A stretch of DNA of 64,000 bases, from NCBI GenBank assembly GCA_035476635.1, contig DATILI010000168.1, positions 62,001 to 126,000 on the forward strand, written 5' to 3'. This stretch comes from DATILI01 sp035476635 (lineage in GTDB: Bacteria; Pseudomonadota; Gammaproteobacteria; Burkholderiales; Burkholderiaceae_C). A model generated the notes under the pieces. It ran no database searches. It was not told the DNA's origin and worked only from the letters and a program-made list of their open reading frames with translations. Positions 25,593-34,800 of this stretch are shown here, piece by piece (the stretch's first letter is position 1; each line of letters begins with the position of its first letter). A program made the position numbers and the translations under genes.

Positions 25593-26654
25593 TTAGCGCA
25601 GCGGCTGGACACGAAGGCCTCGTGGACCTCCGATCACCACGGAATCACCGCCAGCCGAGACGAGCGCGGCGGCAGGCAGCATCTGCTGCGGGGCAGCGAG
25701 GGTGAACGTGGCGCCGCCGTCGCGGCTTGTGAGCAGATGGCCTGCCTGGCTTGCCACCAGCAGGGCCCCATCGGACGCCACCGTGCTCGCCGTCAAGCCG
25801 ACCTGGATGCTCGAGGGAATGGGCTGCCACGTCTGGCCGCCGTCTACCGAACGAAGCAAGCTGCCGCGCAGCCCGTGCACGACGACCGCGTCCTTGTTCC
25901 CGACGATGCCGAACAGGGTCCCCTCGTAAGGGACATTGAGCTTTCGGAACCGCTGGGTTTGCGAATCCAGTCTGAGGGCAAGACCTTGCTCGCCGACGAC
26001 GTACACGTCGGCGCCGACTCCCCGCACCGAGTAGAGATGCAGCTCCTTTGGGTTGTCTACGGCGTGGATCCAGGGCTCCCACGTAGCGCCACCGTCGGAA
26101 GTACGCAGGATCAGCCCGAAGGCCCCGACGATGAACCCGTTGGATGCGTCGGCGAACCACACATCGAGCAAGGGATTATTGCCCCCGTTGGCGGCAATAT
26201 GCCTAACCTGGTCGGCCACCGCTGGGTTGGCGAGCGGCCGCGCGGCATAGTAGCGCGCCACAAGTTGTGCGACCTGGTCGCCGTCGAGCTGGCGCTGCCA
26301 TGTTGCGCCACGGTCGGCAGTCTTGAGGACAATGCCATCGTGGCCAACGGCCCAGCCCACGTCCGGCGCCGCAAACGATACCGCGACGAGATCGGAGCTG
26401 ACCGGCACGTCCGCCTGCTGCCAATGCTCCCCTCGACGATCGGAATAGAGAATGTGTCCCCGCTGCCCGACCGCGACGACACGCGTTCCAGCAAGCGCAA
26501 GTCCGTTGAACAGGCCGCGTCCGGCGAGCGGACTCTTCACGGCCGGCGTGTCGGTCACATCCCGCCATGCGGTACCCGCCGACGTGGCACCTATTGCCAG
26601 CGCGACGAGCAGGGACGCCGCAACGAACGCGGTCAGGAGTTTGCGCGATGACAC
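25593..26654 (-). CDS. YCF48-like beta-propeller protein, secreted
   Basis: This 353-residue protein has an N-terminal hydrophobic segment (KLLTAFVAASLLVALAIGATSAG), likely a signal peptide or anchor. Repeated units follow of the form VGWAVGHDGIVLKTADRGATWQRQL and GFIVGAFGLILRTSDGGATWEPW, typical of YCF48/BNR-type seven-bladed propellers related to photosystem II assembly factor HCF136. The GTG at 26654 is chosen because it puts the signal peptide at the N-terminus. It lies 22 bp after the DUF1329 gene and 21 bp before the RND gene. It is probably a periplasmic assembly or scaffold factor for the envelope system. Confidence 0.82.
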   Translation of the reverse strand: MSSRKLLTAFVAASLLVALAIGATSAGTAWRDVTDTPAVKSPLAGRGLFNGLALAGTRVVAVGQRGHILYSDRRGEHWQQADVPVSSDLVAVSFAAPDVGWAVGHDGIVLKTADRGATWQRQLDGDQVAQLVARYYAARPLANPAVADQVRHIAANGGNNPLLDVWFADASNGFIVGAFGLILRTSDGGATWEPWIHAVDNPKELHLYSVRGVGADVYVVGEQGLALRLDSQTQRFRKLNVPYEGTLFGIVGNKDAVVVHGLRGSLLRSVDGGQTWQPIPSSIQVGLTASTVASDGALLVASQAGHLLTSRDGGATFTLAAPQQMLPAAALVSAGGDSVVIGGPRGLRVQPLR

Positions 26655-26676
26655 GGCTCTGCTTCGCCCTTCCCGA

Positions 26677-28020
26677 TCAGCGTACGCCAGTGCCGGCGAG
26701 CGCGTCCGCGGTCCACTCGCGTTCCGACAGCGGCTTGGCATAGGTCAAGCCACCGGTTTCGGCCGCATAGCCGCCGACGGTGTATACGCCAGTAGCGAGA
26801 TCGTACGCGCCCCACACACCATCAGCCGGAGCGGGTTGGTCATAGCTCGGCGCCTGGAGGGCGAAACCCGCGCGATAGATCTTTCCACGTGCGTCGAATT
26901 CATCGGACAGCACCGCGCCCCAGGAGTCCTCATTGATGTAGAACCTGCGCTTGCTGTAGACATGGCGCTTCCCCTCGCGAAGCGTGGCCTCGACGACCCA
27001 GACGCGGTGCAGCTCCCAGCGCAGAACGTCGGGGTTCAGGTGGTTCGGCTTGAACAGGTCGTCCTGCCTGGTCTGATACACCGCGGCGTAGGCGTTGTAC
27101 GGCACGAACATCTCCTTTTTGCCGAGAAGCTTGAAGTTGAAACGGTCCATGGAGCCGTTGAAGACGAAGGTGTCGTCGAACGTCGTGGCGCCCGCGGTAC
27201 CCGGGTTAGGCGTGTCGTGGGCGTAGTCGGGCGCGAGCCTGACGCGGCGCTGCCCGGGCAGGTAGCCCCATCCGCGTCTGTCCTGCGCACCCGAATTGAG
27301 CGGGTCGACCAGCAGCAACGCTTCGCCGGCACGCCGTGCAGGCCCGCTGTAGCGGACGCGGGTGCGGGAATAGACGTCGCTCACCCTTTCCGTGTCCCAG
27401 TAAGGATAGTCGAGCTCCGCGATGCCTTCGGAGGCGACCGTTGCCCGACCGCTCGCATCGACGTTCACGTTGCGGTACTTGGACACCACCATGCGCCCGT
27501 TGAAGTGCAGAAGATGGTTCCACATGACCTCGTAGCCGTCCTTCGGGATCGGGAAAGGAATGGCCGCGTGCGCACCGGTGATCGAGCGGCCTTCGTTCGT
27601 GGTCTTCGCTTTGCCGGCGTTCTTGACGGTATTGTCCGTGACGAATTTTGGGTACGCGACCGTGCGATGCGTCGGGTACACGTCGATCCGGTAGCTAGGG
27701 TACTTCTGCAGCAGCGACTGAGATCCCTCGCTCAGTTGGGCAGCGTACTGCGCCATGTTCTTCGCGTCAATCGAGAACTTAGGCTTCTCATCGGCGAAGG
27801 GATTGGGCCGGATCCCGCTTCCCTGCTTGAATCCGGCCGGGGGCTTGGTGAGCCCACCCGTATAGGCAGGGATCGTGCCCTCCCTGTTGCCGGACTTCTC
27901 GGCGCCGGTTTCCGTCAGCGAGGTGCCGAGCTGCCGGACTTCTTCGGGGGTAACGGCCGCGTGCCCGAGCGTTGCTCCGAGGACAACCGCCGCCGCGAGG
28001 GCTTTAATAAAATGCTGCAT
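26677..28020 (-). CDS. DUF1329 periplasmic protein (LolA/LolB-like fold)
   Basis: The 447-residue protein has signal peptide MQHFIKALAAAVVLGATLGHA. The mature start AAVTPEEVRQLGTSLTETGAEKSGNREGTIPAYTGGL is highly characteristic of DUF1329 proteins. DUF1329 members are predicted to have a LolA/LolB-like half-barrel that binds lipids or hydrophobic ligands. It is encoded 12 bp downstream of the DUF1302 outer-membrane protein, the usual pairing. The likely role is a periplasmic carrier between the outer-membrane barrel and the RND permease. This is inferred from context. Confidence 0.88.
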   Translation of the reverse strand: MQHFIKALAAAVVLGATLGHAAVTPEEVRQLGTSLTETGAEKSGNREGTIPAYTGGLTKPPAGFKQGSGIRPNPFADEKPKFSIDAKNMAQYAAQLSEGSQSLLQKYPSYRIDVYPTHRTVAYPKFVTDNTVKNAGKAKTTNEGRSITGAHAAIPFPIPKDGYEVMWNHLLHFNGRMVVSKYRNVNVDASGRATVASEGIAELDYPYWDTERVSDVYSRTRVRYSGPARRAGEALLLVDPLNSGAQDRRGWGYLPGQRRVRLAPDYAHDTPNPGTAGATTFDDTFVFNGSMDRFNFKLLGKKEMFVPYNAYAAVYQTRQDDLFKPNHLNPDVLRWELHRVWVVEATLREGKRHVYSKRRFYINEDSWGAVLSDEFDARGKIYRAGFALQAPSYDQPAPADGVWGAYDLATGVYTVGGYAAETGGLTYAKPLSEREWTADALAGTGVR

Positions 28021-28032
28021 GGCTGGCTCCGA

Positions 28033-29712
28033 TTAGAAAGTGGTCTTGAACGTCAGGCTCACGAACCCGCGGTCGCCGAGCAGGGCCGACGTGCCGTTCT
28101 GGGTCGCAACGGTGGTGCCGGCCGCATTCGTGCGGTAGCGGCCGAAGCTGTCCACGAACTTCAGGTCGAAGCGGTACTTCTGGAAAACGTCAGCGCCCAC
28201 GCCGATGCTGTAGCTTCCGCTCGCCTGGTTGCCGGCCACGGTCGTCGCCGCGTTGCCGTAGAGGCCTCGCGAATACGTGATGGGAAGTGACAGGTCGACG
28301 CCGGGAAACACCTGGAACCAGGTAGGGCTGAAGCTGGCACCGAAGCCGACGAAGTTTCGCGTCACGCAGCCGTCCCACTTGTCGCGGCCGACGCAGGGTG
28401 CAAACCCGATGGCATTGAACAGCCTCGCGCCGCTGCGAACCTTCGTCCAATGCGACCAGGTCAACTCAGTCGCCCAGCTTGCGGTGTCCCATAGACCCGT
28501 CCTGCCAATCACGCCCACCGCGTTCACGAGCGCGTGGGCGGTGTCGCCGCGCGGGCCCGACGTTTCCCCCTCTGCTGGCCGCCCTGGCGCGATTCCGAGA
28601 GTCTGGCTCGTCAATGGCGTGTTGCGCCGGTACGAGAGTTCCGCGCCGGCGCTGACGCCACCCACGTTCTTGGCCAGGCTGAGACCAAAGAGCTGGATTT
28701 TGTCCGCGTAGATGAGGTTGTAGACGCTGTTGTTTGGCGCAGCCTGCGTCAGGAACACTTGCGGGAGCTTGTCCGCGAAGTCGCGATAGTAGGCGCCGAC
28801 CGTCCCGTCGAGCCATGCAGGGCTCCAGCGAGCCGCAACACCCCACTCGCCATGCTGCTTCGGTTCGAGCCCACCGCCATTGCGGACGAAGCCAAGCGCG
28901 GCGGACAGGAACTGGCGATTCGGACCATTGAACAGGAGGTCCACGGGCCCGAGATAGGTGCCGCCCTCGGGATAGCGGAACGACTCCCACTCGAGAAGGT
29001 ACTGTGCGGAAACGGACAAGGTATCGCTCAGCTGGGCCTGCGCCGAGATCTGGTTGAGTGGCCGGAAAATCTCCTTGGCCTCGACGCCCGGTGTCGCGGA
29101 GCCCTTCTGGAGATCCAGCGGATTCTGCGCGTACGCGACGCTATGCAGGTTGCCGCCCAGAAACAGGGATTCGCCCCAGTAGAGCGTGTGCCGGCCGAGC
29201 TTCGCTTGCACCGGCACGTCGCCGATGTCGAAGCCGCCGAACACGAACGCGTCCAGCACCTCGCCGGAAGCCCCCCGGTAGAACCGCTTCGTATAGTCGC
29301 TGTACTCGTTGTTGGGATAGCTCGCCAGCGCGGCAAGGGCCGGATTGCTTTTGCCGCGGCTGCCGTATGCCGCGTCCGCCCAGCCGGCAGCACTGACGCG
29401 CAAACCGTACTTCTTCCGGTAGGTGACGTCGAACTCCGTCAGGAGGTCCAACCGCTTCGCGACCGCATCGCCGCGATCGAAGCTGTAGTCACCTTCATCG
29501 GACAACGCGCTGTTCCCGATCCGGTCATCGCGCTTTTCTACCCGCACGCCGTAGTTCAAGCGCACGGTATTGTCCAGCCGGACCGACAGGTCGGGGTTGT
29601 CTGTTTGAAGCTCCACCGCATGGGCGGGCGCCACGCAGGCCAGCGTGACTGCCGTGGCGACGAGCGCTGCGGCCGACGCACACGGCGTGGCGTTCCATTT
29701 GTTCTGAATCAC
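28033..29712 (-). CDS. DUF1302 outer-membrane beta-barrel protein
   Basis: This 559-residue protein has a signal peptide (ASAAALVATAVTLACVAPAHA) and mature N-terminus VELQTDNPDLSVRLDNTVRLNYGVRVEKRD. DUF1302 features include LGRHTLYWGESLFLGGNLHSVAYAQNPLDL and a terminal aromatic residue (FVSLTFKTTF) for outer-membrane insertion. The GTG start at 29712 has AAGGAG five bases upstream. Upstream in-frame codons would precede the signal peptide. It is the first gene of the DUF1302-DUF1329-YCF48-RND operon and is preceded by the shared element at 29812-29867. It probably lets a hydrophobic substrate cross the outer membrane. Confidence 0.88.
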   Translation of the reverse strand: MIQNKWNATPCASAAALVATAVTLACVAPAHAVELQTDNPDLSVRLDNTVRLNYGVRVEKRDDRIGNSALSDEGDYSFDRGDAVAKRLDLLTEFDVTYRKKYGLRVSAAGWADAAYGSRGKSNPALAALASYPNNEYSDYTKRFYRGASGEVLDAFVFGGFDIGDVPVQAKLGRHTLYWGESLFLGGNLHSVAYAQNPLDLQKGSATPGVEAKEIFRPLNQISAQAQLSDTLSVSAQYLLEWESFRYPEGGTYLGPVDLLFNGPNRQFLSAALGFVRNGGGLEPKQHGEWGVAARWSPAWLDGTVGAYYRDFADKLPQVFLTQAAPNNSVYNLIYADKIQLFGLSLAKNVGGVSAGAELSYRRNTPLTSQTLGIAPGRPAEGETSGPRGDTAHALVNAVGVIGRTGLWDTASWATELTWSHWTKVRSGARLFNAIGFAPCVGRDKWDGCVTRNFVGFGASFSPTWFQVFPGVDLSLPITYSRGLYGNAATTVAGNQASGSYSIGVGADVFQKYRFDLKFVDSFGRYRTNAAGTTVATQNGTSALLGDRGFVSLTFKTTF

Positions 29713-29811
29713 ATCATCTCCTTGCGCCACACACTGCGCCCCCTTCGGGGCCGCCAGGCTGAAATTTCGGTTGCAGACCACTCCCCGTTTGCCTCTATGA
29801 CTGCTTGGGCA

Positions 29812-29867
29812 TTTGACATGTACTCATGATGTCATATATACATAACTTTTAGGATCGGGGAAACCCG
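29812..29867. promoter_or_regulatory. Shared composite regulatory element, copy 2, with an orphan plus-strand promoter
   Basis: The 18-mer GATGTCATATATACATAA (29828-29845) matches copy 1 at 14 of 18 positions, and CGGGGAAACCCG lies 10 bp further on (29856-29867). On the plus strand TTGACA (29813-29818), a 16-bp spacer and TATATA (29835-29840) form a strong sigma-70 promoter, yet the nearest plus-strand gene is about 900 bp away. The DUF1302 gene lies to the left on the minus strand. Confidence 0.6.
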
Positions 29868-30556
29868 TATGCGCGCCACGGAGTGCAAAGCGGCACGCCG
29901 GCAAGCCGGCCACTTCAGCAGCCGCCTGCGCTCCAGCGGCCTGGCGGGCCGGGCGCCGTTGGCTTTCGGCGAGCGGTCCTTCGGCACGTAGTGTGGAGCG
30001 CCCATCGCAAGCACGGCCATGGCGGCCAGCGCGCACATGCCGGCGCAGACAAGCAGCGCCACTTGATAGCCGCCCGTCCGGTCGAAACTGTACGCAAGCG
30101 CAAGCGGCCCGAGCACGGAGGCGAAGGCGAAGGCGAAGGCGAAGGCGAAGGCGAAGGCGAAGGCGAAGGCGAAGGCGAAGGCGAAGGCGAAGGCGAAGGC
30201 GAAGGCGAAGGCGAAGGCGAAGGCGAAGGCGAAGGCGAAGGCGATCAGCATGGACGACACGCCGTAGATCATGCCGATGTGGCGGATTCTAAGGCCCGCC
30301 TGGCGGCAAAACGGAGATTGTCCGCTTCGCCCCCCCGACGCCAGACCCATGCAAGCACTTGCCACGAACGGCGCCACCCCACCCCATCCGCTCCCCAACC
30401 AGGAGCAGGCCGGGCTTCCGAAAACCTGAGTCCGCGTCCAGCCGTTATTGGCTTGATGAGGGCGGGCATCGTATAGAAGAAGAGAGGCGCGACGCGAGTC
30501 CCAGCCCGAGACGCTGAGGCGGCAATGATGGCGTAGCGGTGTCCCGGCAAGACCAT
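29868..30556 (-). pseudogene. MFS transporter pseudogene interrupted by frameshifts and a hexanucleotide array
   Basis: Fragments of one transporter appear in different frames. From ATG at 30556 comes MVLPGHRYAIIAAS, then PLFFYTMPALIKPITA, resembling an MFS first helix. In another frame comes SWLGSGWGGVAPFVAS. After a large internal loss the MFS C-terminal part follows: RIRHIGMIYGVSSMLIAFAFAF, the array, then ASVLGPLALAYSFDRTGGYQVALLVCAGMC. The C-terminal part aligns by eye with the intact MFS protein at 45217-46467 (IYGVVVAFYALGAVVGPVLLGLAFDRSGSY). The gene is not functional. Its length is about half of a normal 410-residue MFS protein. Confidence 0.75.
30121..30244. repeat. Perfect (GCGAAG)n hexanucleotide tandem repeat, about 20.7 copies
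   Basis: Two full 60-base lines of uninterrupted GCGAAG plus GCGA make 124 bp without a mismatch. On the minus strand it encodes alternating Phe-Ala inside the MFS remnant, where intact homologs have a short FAFG- or FYALG-like stretch in a membrane helix. Because the unit is 6 bp, copy-number change would not shift the frame. It is probably slippage expansion in a gene already under no selection. Confidence 0.97.
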
Positions 30557-30603
30557 GGGAACTCGCGACGGGTGTGGAGCAGAGTCGCGCCAGAGCCCCT
30601 TTA

Positions 30604-30659
30604 TTTGACATGCCTGCATAATGTTCTGATACCATGACATTTATGCGGGGAAAAACCCG
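30604..30659. promoter_or_regulatory. Shared composite regulatory element, copy 3, with promoter for the LeuB-like gene
   Basis: The 18-mer TTTGACATGCCTGCATAA (30604-30621) matches copy 1 at 14 of 18 positions, and CGGGGAAAAACCCG (30646-30659) follows after 24 bp. TTGACA (30605-30610) with a 16-bp spacer and TGATAC (30627-30632) gives a plausible plus-strand sigma-70 promoter overlapping the 18-mer, about 110 bp before the LeuB-like start. A near-inverted repeat GCATAATGT/ACATTTATGC (30616-30646) lies across it. The element separates the MFS pseudogene (left) from the dehydrogenase (right). Confidence 0.6.
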
Positions 30660-30743
30660 CTGCAGTCGCCGCCGTGGTTCGCGCGGCCGACGCATGTCTG
30701 GTAGCCCGGACCACTCTGAACCGCTTCATTCGAGGAGATGACA

Positions 30744-31841
30744 TTGGCACACAAACGACTGCTCCTGCTGCCGGGAGACGGCGTCGGACCCGAGATCTTT
30801 CACGCGATGGCGCCGGTCATCGCCTGGGCGCAGGCCTCGCATCCCGGGCTGGAAATCGAAAGGGCCCTCGCGGGCTACAGCTCGTACCGCGAGTCGGGAA
30901 CCACCCTTACAGGACCCGTTCTGCAACACGCTCTGCAAGCCGATGCCGTGCTGTTCGGATCGGAAGACACCGAAGCGTTTTCCTCGATGCTTCCGGCGGA
31001 CCGGCCCCCAGCCGCGCTGCGGGAGCTGCGGCTGAGCATGAAGGTGTTCGCCAATCTGCGGCCGATCCGCATCGCGCCGGGCCTCCTGGAGCACTCGCCG
31101 CTCAAGCGCGAAGTCGTCGAAGGCGCCGATCTCGTCATCGTGCGGGAGCTGCTGGGCGGCCTGTATTTCGGCACGCCTCGCGGCGTGGAGGCCCTGGCCG
31201 ATGGCCGCCGCCGCGGCATCGACACCCTGGCGTACTTCTCCGATCAGATCGAACGCGTGGCCCGCGCAGCATTCGAGCTCGCGCGCACCCGGCGTGCAAA
31301 GCTGTGCTCCGTGGACAAGGCCAATGTGTTGGCGACCGGCGCACTCTGGCGCGACATCGTCAGCACGATCGGGCGGAACGAGTACCCCGATGTTGCGCTC
31401 AGCCACATGTACGTGGACAACTGCGCGATGCAACTCGTGCGAGAGCCGACGCAGTTCGACGTGGTCGTTACGGAGAATACCTTCGGGGACATCCTGTCCG
31501 ACTGCGCGGCAATGATCTCGGGCTCCATCGGCATGCTGCCCTCCGCGTCCCTCTCGGGCTTCGACACTGAGGGCCGGCGGCGCGGTCTCTACGAGCCGAT
31601 CCACGGCTCCGCGCCAGACATTGCCGGCAAGAACCTGGCGAATCCCATCGGCACCGTGCTCAGCCTCGCCATGGCGCTGGAGCATTCGCTGGACGCGCCG
31701 GACCTCGCTGCAACGCTGCAGCGCACCGTGGACGACGTCCTGCAAAGCGGCCACCGGACCCGCGATCTCGGTGGTGACGGCAGCGTCGGCACACGGGAGA
31801 TGGCGCAGGCCATCGCCGATCGGCTCGGCTCCGGGCGTTAG
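30744..31841 (+). CDS. Isocitrate/isopropylmalate dehydrogenase-family protein (LeuB/TtuC-like)
   Basis: This 365-residue beta-decarboxylating dehydrogenase has LLLLPGDGVGPEIF near the N-terminus, VTENTFGDILSDCAAMISGSIGMLPSASL (Asp ligands for the divalent metal) and EPIHGSAPDIAGKNLANPIGT near the C-terminus. It oxidises a 2-substituted 3-hydroxy dicarboxylate with NAD(P)+ and releases CO2 and a 2-oxoacid. TTG at 30744 is preferred because GAGGAG lies 6 bases upstream and the product then begins MAHKRLLLLPG. An ATG at 30738 is in frame but touches the Shine-Dalgarno sequence. It lies 3 bp before the oxidoreductase gene. Confidence 0.87.
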   Translation: MAHKRLLLLPGDGVGPEIFHAMAPVIAWAQASHPGLEIERALAGYSSYRESGTTLTGPVLQHALQADAVLFGSEDTEAFSSMLPADRPPAALRELRLSMKVFANLRPIRIAPGLLEHSPLKREVVEGADLVIVRELLGGLYFGTPRGVEALADGRRRGIDTLAYFSDQIERVARAAFELARTRRAKLCSVDKANVLATGALWRDIVSTIGRNEYPDVALSHMYVDNCAMQLVREPTQFDVVVTENTFGDILSDCAAMISGSIGMLPSASLSGFDTEGRRRGLYEPIHGSAPDIAGKNLANPIGTVLSLAMALEHSLDAPDLAATLQRTVDDVLQSGHRTRDLGGDGSVGTREMAQAIADRLGSGR

Positions 31842-31844
31842 GTC

Positions 31845-34800
31845 ATGGCTGAAACAAAACAGGAAGGCACGGCCTTGCGCGTGCAGGACTTGGTCGCCCG
31901 CTACGACGTCAACGAGCAGGAGGTTCTCCTTAGCGGATCTCAGGCCCTCGTGCGTGTGCTGCTGGCCCAGAGGGAATTGGACAAGCGGGCGGGCCTGAAC
32001 ACGGGCGGGTACGTGTCGGGATACCGCGGCTCGCCTCTGGGGGGCCTCGACATGGGGCTGTGGAAGGCCGCAAAACAACTCGAGGCCTGCGGCATCGTTT
32101 TCCAGCCCGGCCTCAACGAGGAACTCGCAGCTTCGGCAGTGGGCGGAACCCAGCAGCTCGATGCCTATGGCCCGGCGCGCGTGGAGGGTGTATTCGGGAT
32201 GTGGTACGGCAAGGGCCCTGGCGTCGACCGCGCGGGTGATGCCCTCAAGCACGCGAACGTCGCGGGCACGCATCCTCGCGGAGGGGTGTTGGCCGTGTTC
32301 GGGGATGACCACCCGGGCAAGTCCTCTACCGTCGCCCACCACAGCGAGCAGGCCATGGCCGCGAACGCCATCCCGGTGCTGTATCCGTCCAACGTGCAGG
32401 ACATCGCCCGATTCGGGCTGCTCGGTTATGCCATGTCGCGCTATAGCGGCTCCTGGGTCGCCATGAAGCTGGTCAACGAGACCGCCGAACAGACGGCGGT
32501 CGTGAACCTGGCGGTCGACGAGTTCCGCCCCGAGTTGCCGGCCACGGAAGGTCTCCTGCCGCCGGAAGGCGTCCATTTCCGCGGGGTGTACGCCCCCCTG
32601 CGGGACGAAGAAATCGTCAACCAGCACCGGCTACCGCTGGTGGCCCGGTTCGCACGCGCGAACTGCCTGGACTCAATCGCACTCGGTGCTGAAGGCCCCT
32701 TGGGCATCGTCACCGCGGGCAAGGCCTATGAGGACGTGCGCCAAGCGTTGCGAATGCTTGGCATCGACGATGCGCGCGCACGTGCGCTGGGACTGGCCGT
32801 CTACAAGGTCGGCTTGGTGTGGCCCCTTGAACCGGTAGGACTCAGGGCGTTTGCCTCGCGTCGCCAGGAGCTATTCTTCGTGGAGGAGAAGGCAGCATTC
32901 ATGGAGCCCCAGGCGGCCGCGCTGCTCTACAACCAAGTGGAGCGTCCGGCAATCACCGGCAAAAGCGACGTCGAATGCCGGCCGTTGCTGCCTTCGGAGA
33001 AGTCGTTGGAACCCGTTGACATCGCCTTCACCCTGGCGGCGAGACTGGAGGCTCTGGGCCTGGCGGACGCGGAGTTGGCCGAGCGGGTTCGCGGCCTGCG
33101 CTCGTATCGAAGCGCCCTGCTGCCGGTCCTTGCGGTCAGCGAGCGGCGGATGCCCTACTTCTGCTCCGGCTGCCCGCACAACACTTCAACGAAGCTACCT
33201 GAAGGAAGCCACGCGATTGCCGGCATCGGTTGCCATGGCATGGCGATGTGGGCAAAGCCCGGGACGCATCTGAGCGCGCAGATGGGGGGCGAGGGATTAA
33301 ATTGGGCCGGACTTCACGCGTTCAGCAACACCCGCCATGTGTTCCAGAACCTCGGCGACGGCACGTACTTCCACTCCGGTTCGCTTGCCATCCGCGCAGC
33401 GGTCGCGAGCGGTGCCAACATCACCTACAAGATTCTGTTCAACGATGCGGTTGCGATGACCGGCGGCCAACCCATCGACGGCCAGTTGAGTGTCGTGCAG
33501 CTGGCACATCAGGTGCTCGCCGAAGGCGCTTCGCGCGTCGTGGTCCTGACTGAGGATCCTCTGCGGTACGCTAAGCCCAACAGCCTGCCTCCAGGCGTGG
33601 ATCTCTTCGAGCGCGGAATGCTGGATCGCGTCCAGAAGGAACTGCGCGATCATCGAGGCTGTACGGTTCTGATTTACGACCAGACCTGTGCCGCCGAGAA
33701 GCGGCGTCGGCGCAAGAAGGGCGCTTACCCCGACCCGGACCAGCGCATGTTTATCCATCCGGATGTTTGTGAAGGCTGCGGGGACTGCTCGGCCAAGTCC
33801 GGATGCGTCAGCATCGAACCGCTTCAGACGCCACTAGGCCGCAAAAGGGCCATCAACCAGTCCAGCTGCAACAAGGATTACAGCTGTGTCCAGGGCTTCT
33901 GCCCGTCCTTCGTCACCGTTCGCGGTGCGCGGCAGCGGCGCGCACCGCAATTCGATATCCCGGCTGCGACGCTCCGCAGGCTGCCTCCTGCACCCATCGC
34001 AGTCATTCCAGAGAACAACTATTCCGTACTGATGGCGGGCATCGGCGGCACCGGCGTCGTGACCGTCAGCGCGGTGCTGGCGATGGCAGCGCACCTCGAA
34101 TACAAGGCAGCTTCGACGTACGACATGACCGGCCTCTCCCAGAAGAACGGTGCCGTTTTCAGCCACCTGCGGGTCGCTGCGCATCCACAAGACATTCACT
34201 CCCCGCGCGTCGGACAGGGCGAGGCATCGCTGGTGATGGGATTTGATCTTGTGGCTGCCTTGAGCGATGAATCGTTCCGCACGATCGGCCGGGGCACGGC
34301 TTTCATCGGCAACCGGCGCGTGCAGGAAACCGCGGCCTTCGTCGCCGACCGCGATGCACGCATCGACGGCGACGTCCTTGTCCGCAAGATCGCACAAAGG
34401 GTGGACGACACGCAGACTGGGTTGGTGGATGCGGCAGGGCTCGCCCAAGCGCTATTTGGCGACGCCGTGGCCGTGAACATGCTGCTTCTCGGAGTCGCCG
34501 CCCAGCGCGGATGGCTGCCGGTCGGCACCGCCGCGATCGAGCGGGCGATCGAGCTGAATGGCGTACAGGTCGACCTGAACAAACGCGCGTTCCTCACCGG
34601 GCGCGTATGGGTGTTCGACCCCACGTGCCTGGCGGCGGCCGCAGCACCGACACCACTCGAAGCGGCGCGCCTTCCGCTCGACGAGCTGGTGGCGCAGCGC
34701 TCAGCCCTTCTGGAGGACTACCAGAACGCCACCTATGCGGATCGATATCGACGCTTGGTGCAGCGTGTCGGCGATGCCGAACAGGCGGCACTGCCCGGAA

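Noticed and set aside
26452..28290. A 612-codon open frame on the plus strand
   Set aside because: It runs antisense across the YCF48-like, DUF1329 and DUF1302 genes. It crosses gene boundaries and has no recognisable domain.
30121..30244. Hexamer array as a CRISPR or phase-variation switch
   Set aside because: There are no spacers, and the 6-bp unit cannot change reading frame, so neither explanation applies. The host gene is already broken.
30726..32627. A 633-codon open frame on the minus strand
   Set aside because: It is antisense to the LeuB-like and oxidoreductase genes, both of which have strong family motifs.
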